Origin: DATGZH01 sp035297265
GTDB taxonomy: Bacteria > Actinomycetota > Acidimicrobiia > Acidimicrobiales > RAAP-2
Direction of reading: 5' to 3'
NCBI GenBank assembly: GCA_035297265.1
Contig: DATGZH010000018.1
Coordinates: forward strand, 62,001-126,000
DNA: 64,000 nt
Shown here: positions 7,594-14,975 of the stretch, piece after piece
Layout of the letters: every line of letters begins with the position of its first letter
Numbering within the stretch: the first letter of the stretch is position 1
Position numbers and translations under genes: made by a program
The notes under the pieces: generated by a model
Seen by the model: only the letters and a program-made list of their open reading frames with translations
Database searches by the model: none
What the model was told of the DNA's origin: nothing

Positions 7594-9072
7594 CTACGCG
7601 GCGACCCCGGCCACCTCGCCCGGCACGCCACCGGCCCCGAGGCTGCCGTAGAAGGGGGCGTCGCCGTAGGCGAAGATGCCGCCGTCGGAGGCGGCCAGCC
7701 AGTAACCGCCGTCGTCGGTCGTGGGCACCATCCCCACGATCGGCGCCTGCAGCGGCATGCCCCCGGTCGAGCCGTGGTAGCCGGCCGTGCCGAAGGCGAA
7801 GATCCCGCCGTCGGCGGCCACGAACCAGTAGCCCTGGCCATTGGTCGTGACGGCCATGGCCACGATCGGCTGGACCAGGGTGAGGCTGCCCGTCGAGCCG
7901 AAGAAGCCGACCTTGCCGAAACCGAAGAGGCCGCCGTCGGAGGCCACGAGCCAGTAGCCCCCGAAGCCGTTCGGGTCGGCGGCCATGCCGACGATCGGCT
8001 CGTTCAGCTGACGGCCGCCCATCGAGCCGTGGTAGCCGGCGTCGCCGAAGGCGAAGACGCCGCCGTCCGCGCCGGCCAACCAGTAGCCGCCCCCGTCGGT
8101 GGTCGACGCCATCGCCACGATCGGCGCGTTGAGGGGCTGGCCGCCCATCGAGCCGTGGTAGCCGCTGTCGCCGTAGTTGAAGATCCCCCCGTCCTGCCCG
8201 AGCATCCAGTACCCGTACCCGTCGGGGCTCGGCACCATCTCGACGATGGGGGCGTTCAGGATCAGAGCCAACGGCATCCCGAGGTAGACGAGGTAGTTGT
8301 CGTTGCCGAAGCCGAGGACGTCACCGCCGGGCGAGAAGATGTAGTAGCCCTGGCCGGGCGTCGTGTTCACCATGTTGTAGGCCATCGTGGCGACCACGAT
8401 GGCGAGGGTGGCGCAGATGGCGGTGTACTGGACGGCGAAGGCCGTTGGCTGCCCCATCGGCCCGTAGGTCGCCTGGTCGATCTCGAACTGGGCGACGATG
8501 GCCCCGAGCGGGCCGCACGCCGTGTCGGTGGCGGTGACCCCGCTGCCGGTGAGGTAGGTGCCGGTTGTCAAGCCCTGCGGCGACGCCGTGCCGATCGTCA
8601 GCGTGAAGCTCGGCGACGAGATCGTGAGACCGCTGGCGTTGCCGTTGGGGGCGACCGACGTCGGCGTGATCGAGGTCACCATCTGGGAGAACGACACCAC
8701 GCTGAAAAACCCGGCGACGATGATGTTGGCCCGGTTGAGCGGGGGCTGCGCCACGGCGGGACGGGCCACCGCCGGCGCCACGGCCCGTCCGCCGGGGAGC
8801 TGGCGGTCCATGCGACGCAGCAGCTCGGCCCGCAACGCCGCCGCTCGGGCCGGGGACAGCTGCACCGTGGTCTCGTGGGTGGCGGCGTCGGACACCCGGC
8901 CCGTCGGGGACGGGGCGGCGCTGGCCGCGGCCGGGGCCACGCTCACGAGGGCCGGGACCACCACGGCCAGCAGCAGGAGGGCCGCCGCCCCGCGGCCGGC
9001 GAACGCCCCGAGACGGGGGCGGACGCCACCTCCGCCCTGCTGGCACCGGCCCGACATTGCCGTGTCCGCCAT
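7594..9072 (-). CDS. secreted protein with C-terminal six-blade GYWL/DGG propeller repeat
   Basis: A 492-residue exported protein. I start at ATG 9072 (MADTAMSG), which follows GAGAGGGGG and puts a signal peptide at residues about 28-52 (ALLLLAVVVPALVSVAPAAASA). An upstream in-frame ATG at 9321 would add non-homologous arginine-rich sequence. Residues about 55-235 are a unique region with Thr/Ser-rich strands and a hydrophobic helix. The rest holds six tandem units of about 42 residues with the pattern PIVGM...DG.GYWL...DGG.F.FGDA.YHGS.GG..L. The first unit lacks its leading strand and the last is followed by VPGEVAGVAA, which supplies it. That is the closure expected of a circular beta-propeller. 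Function unknown; an extracellular binding or wall role is a guess. Confidence 0.8.
   Translation of the reverse strand: MADTAMSGRCQQGGGGVRPRLGAFAGRGAAALLLLAVVVPALVSVAPAAASAAPSPTGRVSDAATHETTVQLSPARAAALRAELLRRMDRQLPGGRAVAPAVARPAVAQPPLNRANIIVAGFFSVVSFSQMVTSITPTSVAPNGNASGLTISSPSFTLTIGTASPQGLTTGTYLTGSGVTATDTACGPLGAIVAQFEIDQATYGPMGQPTAFAVQYTAICATLAIVVATMAYNMVNTTPGQGYYIFSPGGDVLGFGNDNYLVYLGMPLALILNAPIVEMVPSPDGYGYWMLGQDGGIFNYGDSGYHGSMGGQPLNAPIVAMASTTDGGGYWLAGADGGVFAFGDAGYHGSMGGRQLNEPIVGMAADPNGFGGYWLVASDGGLFGFGKVGFFGSTGSLTLVQPIVAMAVTTNGQGYWFVAADGGIFAFGTAGYHGSTGGMPLQAPIVGMVPTTDDGGYWLAASDGGIFAYGDAPFYGSLGAGGVPGEVAGVAA
7600..8366 (-). repeat. six in-frame ~126-bp propeller repeats
   Basis: Coding repeats of 42-43 residues. 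The five complete units begin at about 8253, 8127, 8001, 7872 and 7746, read on the minus strand, and are preceded by one incomplete unit. The repeats are diverged at the DNA level, so they are old rather than recently amplified. The same repeat occurs in the protein at 61146-64000. Confidence 0.8.
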
Positions 9073-9173
9073 GGGACCCCCTCTCGTCGCCCCCCAGTCC
9101 AACCCAAATCGGCGGGGCGTGCAACGGCGGTCGCTCGTTCGTGCGACGGGTGACGCGAGTCGCACGGCCCCGC

Positions 9174-9365
9174 TCAACGGTCGTCCGGCCCGTCCGATCG
9201 CTCGACGCCGTGCTGGCGGCAGCGGGCCGTCCAGCCGGTCGGCGTCACGGCCACCGTGAGCCTCTGGCCGCACGCCTGGCAGTAGCGCGGCGGGTCGAGG
9301 GGACGGGCACAGCCCGGGCACTCGGTGAGGCGCCGCCCGCAGCCGCGGCAGTGGCCCGCCTCCAC
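9174..9365 (-). CDS. bsaP: BsaP-like biotin synthase auxiliary protein
   Basis: A 63-residue cysteine-rich protein encoded 9 bases after bioB. Cysteines fall in three CxxC pairs (residues 6/9, 16/19, 29/32) plus Cys49. The C-terminal half reads YCQACGQRL, then PTGWTARCRQHGV, which resembles BsaP. That small iron-sulfur protein is encoded beside bioB in mycobacteria and related actinobacteria and supports biotin synthase turnover. The extra N-terminal CxxC pairs look zinc-ribbon-like. Tight coupling to bioB supports the role. The identity is from remembered motif and context, not from alignment. Confidence 0.72.
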   Translation of the reverse strand: MEAGHCRGCGRRLTECPGCARPLDPPRYCQACGQRLTVAVTPTGWTARCRQHGVERSDGPDDR

Positions 9366-9374
9366 CGGCGGGCC

Positions 9375-10463
9375 TCAGAACGCCGAGCTGAGCGCCCCGA
9401 CCGGCATGTGCAGGTCCTCGAGCATCTCGAGGTCCTGGGCCGGAGCCCGTCCGAGCGTCGTCAGGTAATTGCCGACGATGAGGGCGTTGATCCCGGCCGT
9501 CATGCCCATGGCCTGGAGGTCCCGCAGCGTGACCTCACGCCCGCCGGCGTACCGGAGGATGACGTCGGGGAGGGCCAGGCGGAAGAGGGCGATCCAGCGG
9601 AGGGCCTCCCAGGCCGACACGACCGGGCGGTCGCCGAGCGGGGTGCCGGGCCGGGGGTTCAAGAAGTTGACGGGCACCTCGGTCGGGTCGAGCTCGCGCA
9701 GCTCGAGCAGCAGCTCGATGCGCTGAGCCGCCGACTCGCCCATGCCGAGCAGCGCGCCACAGCACAGCTCCATGCCGTGCCGACGGACGAGCCGGCAGGT
9801 CTCGGCCCGCTCCTCCCAGGTGTGGGTCGTCACCACCTCGGGGAAGAACGAACGGGCGGTCTCGAGGTTGTGGTTGTAACGGTGCACGCCCCCTTCGGCC
9901 AGCCGTCGCGCCTGGTCGTCGGTCAGGATGCCGGCGCTCACCGCCACGTTGAGCCCGGTGGCCTGCCGGACGATCGGCACGAGCTCGAGCAGGCGCCCGA
10001 GGATGCGCTCGTCGGGGCCCCGCACCGCCAGCACGAGGCAGAACTCGCTCGCCCCGAGGGCCGCGGTCTCCCGCGCCGCCGAGAGGACGGCCTCGGTGTC
10101 GAGGAAGGGGGTGGCCTTGACCGGGGTGGCGAAGCGCGACGACTGGGCGCAGAAGTGACAGTCCTCGGGGCAGCCGCCGGTCTTGGCCGAGAGGATCCCC
10201 TCGACCTCGACCGCCGGTCCCAGCCGGTCGAGGCGCACCTCGTGGGCCAGGGCGGCCAGGGCCACGACCGCCCCGTCGGGCAGGGCGGCCAGCGCGGTCA
10301 GCTCGTCACCGCTGAGTGGCCGCCCCTCGTCGAGGAGCGCGCCGGCTGCCGCCTCGACGAGGGCCCGGTCCTCCCGGCGCACCGGGGCGTGCTCGCGGCG
10401 TGCCGGCCCCTTGGTCGTGAGTCGCACGGCACGGGTCGCACCGGTCGGGGCCTCGCCGTGCAC
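9375..10463 (-). CDS. bioB: biotin synthase (radical SAM)
   Basis: BioB inserts sulfur into dethiobiotin using a radical-SAM 4Fe-4S cluster and a second sacrificial cluster. The radical SAM cysteines are at 98, 102 and 105 (TGGCPEDCHFCAQSS). Downstream motifs are VSAGILTDDQARRL, GVHRYNHNLETARSFF, CCGALLGMGES and NFLNPRPGTPL, ending in YLTTLGR. I use GTG 10463 because TACGGT lies 7 bases upstream, giving a leaderless mRNA and 362 residues. GTG codons at 10427 and 10382 are alternatives; the last would give the more usual ~335 residues. No bioA, bioD or bioF is nearby, so the rest of the pathway is elsewhere or dethiobiotin is imported. Confidence 0.92.
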   Translation of the reverse strand: MHGEAPTGATRAVRLTTKGPARREHAPVRREDRALVEAAAGALLDEGRPLSGDELTALAALPDGAVVALAALAHEVRLDRLGPAVEVEGILSAKTGGCPEDCHFCAQSSRFATPVKATPFLDTEAVLSAARETAALGASEFCLVLAVRGPDERILGRLLELVPIVRQATGLNVAVSAGILTDDQARRLAEGGVHRYNHNLETARSFFPEVVTTHTWEERAETCRLVRRHGMELCCGALLGMGESAAQRIELLLELRELDPTEVPVNFLNPRPGTPLGDRPVVSAWEALRWIALFRLALPDVILRYAGGREVTLRDLQAMGMTAGINALIVGNYLTTLGRAPAQDLEMLEDLHMPVGALSSAF

Positions 10464-10470
10464 GGCGGCA

Positions 10471-10476
10471 ACCGTA
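10471..10476 (-). promoter_or_regulatory. TACGGT -10 box upstream of bioB
   Basis: TACGGT (TANNNT type) ends 7 bases before the GTG at 10463. It supports a leaderless bioB-bsaP transcript diverging from the acyl-CoA dehydrogenase at 10533. Confidence 0.45.
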
Positions 10477-10532
10477 GTGGCAGGGTTGGCGGACAGGGAA
10501 GCTGGGCGCAGCGTGGCGCGGGAGGTGGATCG

Positions 10533-11834
10533 ATGGCGTGGGACTTCTCCACCGAGCCGGAATTCGAGGCGCAGCTCGCATGGATGCGCGGCTTCGTCAA
10601 GGAGGAGGTGTACCCGCTCGAGACCCTGGACCTCGAGTGGGACGACCTGCTCCGGGTCATCCGCCCGCTGCAGGACGAGGTGAAGGCCCGGAACCTCTGG
10701 GCGGCCCACCTGCCGCCCGAGCTGGGCGGAGTGGGCTTCGGACAGGTCCGGCTCGGCCTCATGCACGAGATCCTGGGCGAGAGCCCGCTCGCCCCAGTGG
10801 TGTTCGGCAACAACGCCCCCGACTCGGGCAACGCCGAGCTGCTCGCCATCGGCATCGAGAGCACCGGGCGGGAGGACCAGCGGGAGCGCTGGCTGCAGCC
10901 GCTCCTCGACGGCGAGCTCCGCAGCGGGTTCTCGATGACCGAGCCCCACACGGCCGGCTCCGACCCGAAGCTCCTTGCCACGACGGCCCTCCGAGACGGC
11001 GAGGAGTACGTCATCAACGGCCAGAAGTGGTTCACGTCCAACGGGTCGGTCGCCGACTTCCTCGTCGTCATGGCCGTCACCAACCCCGACGTGCACCCGT
11101 ACCAGGGCTCCTCGATGATCATCGTGCCGGTCGACACCCCCGGCGTCGACATCGTCCGGGACGTCCCGACCATGCACGACCCCGAGACGGTGTTCGGACG
11201 GTTCGGCAACCACGCCGAGATCGTCTACCGCGACGTCCGGGTGCCGGTCGAGAACCTCATCGGGCGCGAGGGCGAGGGTTTCGCCCTCGCCCAGGCCCGC
11301 CTCGGGCCGGGCCGCATCCACCACTGCATGCGCTGGCTCGGCCAGTCCCGACGGGCCTTCGACATGCTGTGCGAGCGGGCCGTGTCCCGCTACGCCCACG
11401 GCTCGCTCCTCTCGGACAAGCAGACCGTCCAGAACTGGGTGGCCGAGTCGCTGGCCGAGATGCACGCGGCGCGCCTCATGACGCTCCAGGCGGCCTGGAA
11501 GATGGACCGCGAGGGCGCGGCGGCCGCCCGGGTCGAGATCGCCATGATCAAGTACTACGGGGCCGGCGTCCTCTACGACGTGATCGACCGGGCCATCCAG
11601 GTGAACGGGGCCCTCGGCTACTCGAGCGACCTCCCGCTCGAGGCCATGTACCGGGCGGCCCGGGCGGCACGCATCTACGACGGGCCCGACGAGGTGCACA
11701 AGCAAACGGTGGCCCGCCGGACGCTGCGCAACTACAGCGCCACCGAGGTGCCGACCGAGCACATCCCGACCCGCCGGGCCGCCGCCCGGGCCAAGTTCGC
11801 CGAGCTCCTCGACGCGGTGACGGCGAACGACTGA
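10533..11834 (+). CDS. acyl-CoA dehydrogenase (ACAD10/11-like)
   Basis: A 433-residue flavoprotein dehydrogenase. Landmarks are FSMTEPHTAGSDPKLLATTA (FAD/acyl binding), INGQKWFTSNGSVADF, and a C-terminal IYDGPDEVHKQTVARRTLR. The GPDEVH ending is typical of the ACAD10/ACAD11-type branch rather than of short-chain FadE enzymes. Members often handle long-chain or 4-hydroxy acyl-CoAs, but the substrate here cannot be assigned. The start ATG has an excellent ribosome site (GCGGGAGGTGGATCG). It is a single-gene unit divergent from bioB; the next 319 bases contain no gene. Confidence 0.9.
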   Translation: MAWDFSTEPEFEAQLAWMRGFVKEEVYPLETLDLEWDDLLRVIRPLQDEVKARNLWAAHLPPELGGVGFGQVRLGLMHEILGESPLAPVVFGNNAPDSGNAELLAIGIESTGREDQRERWLQPLLDGELRSGFSMTEPHTAGSDPKLLATTALRDGEEYVINGQKWFTSNGSVADFLVVMAVTNPDVHPYQGSSMIIVPVDTPGVDIVRDVPTMHDPETVFGRFGNHAEIVYRDVRVPVENLIGREGEGFALAQARLGPGRIHHCMRWLGQSRRAFDMLCERAVSRYAHGSLLSDKQTVQNWVAESLAEMHAARLMTLQAAWKMDREGAAAARVEIAMIKYYGAGVLYDVIDRAIQVNGALGYSSDLPLEAMYRAARAARIYDGPDEVHKQTVARRTLRNYSATEVPTEHIPTRRAAARAKFAELLDAVTAND

Positions 11835-12153
11835 CGCGTCGTTCAGGAGAGCCGGTCCATGCCAGAGGCCGGCGGCTCGACCAGGCCGAACAGACGACAT
11901 CGCTCCCGGACGACCAACGCGTGCTGTCCGTTCAGCTCCCGAACCCGAGACGCGTTGGCTGAATCATTTGAGGCCCGTTGTGACCGTCGAGCATGGCACG
12001 TTCGTGGCGCTGAGTCCGATCCACCGCTGCACTCGAACTGCTAGAAGCGTGACGGGCACGGGGCCCGACGAGTCGGTCGGGAACTGAGGTGCCCCATCGT
12101 TCAGTAAGCCGCATAGGGGCGGTGGCTTGCGATGGCCGAAGGGGTGCCCAGCG
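11835..12153. other. intergenic stretch with no recognisable gene
   Basis: No supported coding sequence or RNA gene was found. The only structure seen is a nested inverted repeat at 11914-11958, listed separately. Composition is less GC-rich than the flanking genes, and the short open frames here resemble nothing recognisable. Confidence 0.5.
11914..11958. repeat. nested inverted repeat
   Basis: CCAACGCGT at 11914-11922 is repeated inverted as ACGCGTTGG at 11950-11958. Between them GTTC and GAAC arms flank AGCTCCC (11930-11944). The element lies 79 bases after the acyl-CoA dehydrogenase stop. It could be a transcription terminator, a binding site or a scar of mobile DNA. There is no T-run. 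Confidence 0.4.
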
Positions 12154-12600
12154 TCACTCCGTCAAGAGGTTGCTTGCCTTCGTCAATTCATCGGGGCAGT
12201 AGAGATCGACCTCGAGCCGCAGTTGACGCTCAGCGAGTGCGCCAAGAAGTTCGGGATCCAGGCTGACCATTTCGTTTCTTTGCGCCATGAACCAGCCAAC
12301 GAAGATCCGACAGGAGTACTTGTCGGCCAGTTCTCGCCATGTGGGGACATTGGCCGTTACTCGGTCGAGGAGAGACTGAACGTGCCGTGAAAGCGGCTCA
12401 TCCTCGGGAATCCGTCCCTCGGTCGAGATGCCCCAATGACCGCGCGGTGGCACGGGGCTGCCATCGGGGTCGCTAGAACCAAAGTCGCCGAGCCGATGAC
12501 TGCGATCAGGAGGCGACCCGAGGAGATCCGAAACCGCCTCTGGGTCAACGTCCTCGCCCACGACGCTCAAAGAGACACGAACGTTTGATGTCTCCCACAT
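12154..12600 (-). CDS. DUF4279 domain protein
   Basis: A 148-residue protein matching the DUF4279 pattern: VSLSVVGEDVDPEAVSDLLG, then SHRLGD, G.WGIST, a helix around PLSRHVQSLLDRV, and a final strand with RQLRLEVDLYC. DUF4279 proteins are small, uncharacterised and often found among accessory genes. I start at ATG 12600 because TAATCT ends 7 bases upstream; an in-frame ATG at 12636 would add 12 residues. Codon choice is less GC-biased than in neighbouring metabolic genes, consistent with acquired DNA. It lies in a patch of small genes between two conserved blocks. Confidence 0.75.
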   Translation of the reverse strand: MWETSNVRVSLSVVGEDVDPEAVSDLLGSPPDRSHRLGDFGSSDPDGSPVPPRGHWGISTEGRIPEDEPLSRHVQSLLDRVTANVPTWRELADKYSCRIFVGWFMAQRNEMVSLDPELLGALAERQLRLEVDLYCPDELTKASNLLTE

Positions 12601-12607
12601 CGAACGG

Positions 12608-12613
12608 AGATTA
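12608..12613 (-). promoter_or_regulatory. TAATCT -10 box (DUF4279 gene)
   Basis: TAATCT lies 7 bases before the ATG at 12600. It includes the TAA that ends the upstream small gene (stop at 12611-12613), so the promoter sits across the end of that reading frame. Confidence 0.45.
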
Positions 12614-12853
12614 GCCCACGTCCCGCGAGTATCCACAGAGGTACTTCGACTGTGCGGGGGGCGTAGCTGCCGCTTCGATGGGCTCCTTCAGCAGCCTGGA
12701 AGCATCGGTTCGTGTCAATAGCGCAGACGCCGCCAGGGGATGAACTGGTGGGTGTATTGGCGGCGATGCTTGGCTCACCCCGAGAGCCAGTCCAAGTGCT
12801 GTTCCGGCGACGAGCACCATGAGTAGCACGTAAGGGCGTGCCCTCCACACCAC
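12611..12853 (-). CDS. small membrane-anchored or exported hypothetical, probably 3'-truncated
   Basis: An 80-residue product starting at GTG 12853. An N-terminal hydrophobic helix (YVLLMVLVAGTALGLALGV) acts as signal peptide or anchor and has no lipobox cysteine. The remainder, ALLTRTDASRLLKEPIEAA followed by KYLCGYS, resembles the first ~40 residues of actinobacterial DUF3558-like secreted domains (a DVS.LLG.PV helix, then a C.Y strand). Those domains run another 80-100 residues, whereas this frame stops right after the first strand and the DUF4279 promoter overlaps its stop. I read it as the 5' remnant of a larger gene; it may also be a genuine small protein. Confidence 0.4.
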   Translation of the reverse strand: MVWRARPYVLLMVLVAGTALGLALGVSQASPPIHPPVHPLAASALLTRTDASRLLKEPIEAAATPPAQSKYLCGYSRDVG

Positions 12854-13047
12854 GACATCATGACAAGGCCCATCGATGCCTCGTCATGGATCTATGGGTA
12901 GCTGCGGTTCTCCCGTGCTCATTCAACAAAATGCTGCGTTGCTTCCTTCACGGGCTCCGGCAAGAGACATCGAAGGGGTGGCACAGCTGCCCTGGCCGGT
13001 TGTCTGCTTGGCGATCGTCGACTCGTCGGGTTGGGGCGAAGCCTCGC

Positions 13048-13053
13048 TAAGCT
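13048..13053 (+). promoter_or_regulatory. TAAGCT -10 box of a probably leaderless mRNA (DUF2510 gene)
   Basis: TAAGCT ends 6 bases before ATG 13060. The in-frame GTG at 13054 directly abuts the box and so would lie upstream of the transcription start, which favours the ATG. Confidence 0.5.
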
Positions 13054-13059
13054 GTGGTC

Positions 13060-13407
13060 ATGTTGTACTACGGCCACGGCTCTTGGATCGCCCTGGTCAT
13101 CTTCTTCGCGTTCTTCGCCCTCCGGATGTTCTCCCGAACGCGCCGGCGCCGAGCATCCGGGCCGGCCCCGGCTCCGATGAGCTCCTTCACCGACGCCCCG
13201 CCCTCGGGCCTGACCGGGGATCGCCCCGACGGGCACCCCCGGAGCCCCCACTTCGTCGGGATCGCTCCGGGTTGGCTCACCGACCCTTCGGGCCGACACC
13301 AGCAGCGGTACTGGTCGGGGAGCGAGTGGACCGATCAGGTCACCGACGACGGCGTCCCCGGCACCGACCCCCCTCCGGATGGCTTGCGCCGAGAGACGAC
13401 CTCCTAG
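13060..13407 (+). CDS. DUF2510 domain membrane protein
   Basis: A 115-residue protein with an N-terminal membrane helix (SWIALVIFFAFFALRMF) followed by a basic stop-transfer stretch (RTRRRR). After a Pro/Ser-rich linker it has a DUF2510 module around residues 67-95: PGWLTDPSGRHQQRYWSGSEWTDQV. DUF2510 is a short W-rich actinobacterial module (PGWY.DP.G....RYWDG..WT) of unknown function, usually on the cytoplasmic side of membrane proteins. Start chosen from the leaderless promoter. It stands alone, with the next gene convergent and 352 bases away. Confidence 0.78.
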   Translation: MLYYGHGSWIALVIFFAFFALRMFSRTRRRRASGPAPAPMSSFTDAPPSGLTGDRPDGHPRSPHFVGIAPGWLTDPSGRHQQRYWSGSEWTDQVTDDGVPGTDPPPDGLRRETTS

Positions 13408-13759
13408 GTCGTTCGGTCTCCGGCCATCCACCGGTCACCGCACGCGCGCCCCCGTGGCTGCCATTCAACGCCGTGACCAGTACTGATGCGGTGGTGCCAA
13501 CCCCGTATCGGCTTACCGCCCGAGGTCGTCCACTCCGGTGTGACACGTACGTGGCCCGAATGGAGTCTCAGCGTCCGACCAGCTCGATCCATGGGCTACG
13601 ACCAGCTTCGCCTCACCTGGGGTGATGAGTGGTCGCGCTCTCGACCGGTTGCAGCACGAGTCGGTGGGCTGGACGGTCGGCGCCACGCGGCTGCAGCCGG
13701 TTTGACCAGGAACTCCTCAGTGATCGGGACCGGCCTCGATCCGGTGGCCTCGGGCGTCT
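13408..13759. other. intergenic stretch with no supported gene
   Basis: Open frames cross this region on both strands (one on the plus strand at 13486-13803), but none shows a recognisable domain, ribosome site or continuation. The plus frame would overlap the end of the P450. No RNA gene or repeat was seen. Base composition resembles the neighbouring gene-poor patch. Confidence 0.45.
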
Positions 13760-14956
13760 TTAGGCGAAGAATCGCAGGGGAGCGGCCCGCACGCCGGCGA
13801 TGACCGGGCTCGGCGCCCGGACCACCTCGCCCGCCGGTTCGACGGCGGCGAAACGGTCGAGGAGCTCGTCGAGCACGGCCCGGGCCTCCAGGCGGGCGAG
13901 CGCCGCGCCCAGGCAGAAGTGGACACCGAAGCCGAAGCTCAGGTGGGGGTTGGGGTGCCGGCCCACGTCCAGCTGCTCGGCCGTCGACCCGAACACTGCC
14001 TCGTCTCGGTTGGCCGAGGCGTAGACGAGGAGCACGGGCTCGCCGGCCGCCACGGCCTGACCCGAGAGCTCGGTGTCGACGGTGGCGGTGCGCATGAAGG
14101 AGATCACCGGCGAGGTGAAGCGGAGCAGCTCCTCGACCGCGTGCGGGACGAGGTCCCGGTCGGCGCGTAGGCGGGCCCACTCCTCGGGCCGCTCGGCCAG
14201 GGCGGCGAGGCCGCCCGAGATGAGGTTGCGGGTCGTCTCGTTGCCGGCCACCAGCAGCTGGACGAGGAACATGGCGAGCTCGGCCTCGCTCAGCTGGTCG
14301 CCCTCGGGGGCCGCGGTGGCGAGCGTGGACACGACGTCCTTGCGGGGATCCCGCCGGCGCTCGGTGGCCACGGCCACGAGGTAGTCGAACATCTCGGCCT
14401 GGAGAGCGGCCCGCCGTTCGGCCGGCCAGTCGGTGGCGCCGGGGATGACGGCCTCGGACCACTCGTAGAACTTCTCCCAGTCGTCCCCGGAGACCCCGAG
14501 CACCTGGGCGATCACCTGGAGCGGGAACGGCACGGCGATCGCCGGCACGACGTCGACCGTCGCCGCGGGCTCGACCAGTTCGACGAGCGCGGCCGCCGCC
14601 CGGCGGACGGAAGGTTCGAGGTCGGCCACGACGGTCGGCTTGAAGCCCGGCTGGACGAGCCGCCGGTAGCGGGTGTGTGCCGGGGGGTCGGTGTGCATCA
14701 TCGTCGGCGGCGACGGGTACTCGACCCCGATCTCGTCGACGAGGATGCCCTGGCCCGAGCAGAAGGTGGCCGGGTCGGTGGCCACCGCCATGACGTCGCG
14801 GTGGGTGGTCAGGGCCCAGAAGCCGGCCGCCGCGTTCCAGGCCACCGGGGCCTCCGCCCGCAGCCGGGCGTAGAGCGGGAAGGGGTCGCCCTCGTAGAAG
14901 GCCGGGTCGAGGAGCCCCACCGCCAGGTCCTCGCCGGGACGCCCGGACGTGCTCAC
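13760..14956 (-). CDS. cytochrome P450
   Basis: A 398-residue soluble class I-type P450. The I-helix oxygen-activation motif is AGNETT and the K-helix ExxR is EELLRF. The haem-binding loop is FGFGVHFCLGAALAR, with Cys as the proximal ligand. MMHTDPPAHTRYRRLV is the usual C-helix region. It is the last gene of a colinear minus-strand run, 19 bases after the amidase. No ferredoxin is encoded next to it, so electrons must come from a distant partner, possibly the ferredoxin at 53928. The reaction is likely hydroxylation of a lipophilic compound; substrate unknown. Confidence 0.92.
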   Translation of the reverse strand: MSTSGRPGEDLAVGLLDPAFYEGDPFPLYARLRAEAPVAWNAAAGFWALTTHRDVMAVATDPATFCSGQGILVDEIGVEYPSPPTMMHTDPPAHTRYRRLVQPGFKPTVVADLEPSVRRAAAALVELVEPAATVDVVPAIAVPFPLQVIAQVLGVSGDDWEKFYEWSEAVIPGATDWPAERRAALQAEMFDYLVAVATERRRDPRKDVVSTLATAAPEGDQLSEAELAMFLVQLLVAGNETTRNLISGGLAALAERPEEWARLRADRDLVPHAVEELLRFTSPVISFMRTATVDTELSGQAVAAGEPVLLVYASANRDEAVFGSTAEQLDVGRHPNPHLSFGFGVHFCLGAALARLEARAVLDELLDRFAAVEPAGEVVRAPSPVIAGVRAAPLRFFA

Positions 14957-14975
14957 CGCGGCCGGTCGGTCCGGC

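Noticed and set aside
9073..9321. N-terminal extension of the propeller protein to ATG 9321
   Set aside because: The extension is Arg/Pro-rich, overlaps the BsaP-like gene on the same strand in another frame, and would bury the signal peptide.
13486..13803. 105-codon plus-strand open frame in the gap before the P450
   Set aside because: No domain, no ribosome site, and it overlaps the 3' end of the P450.
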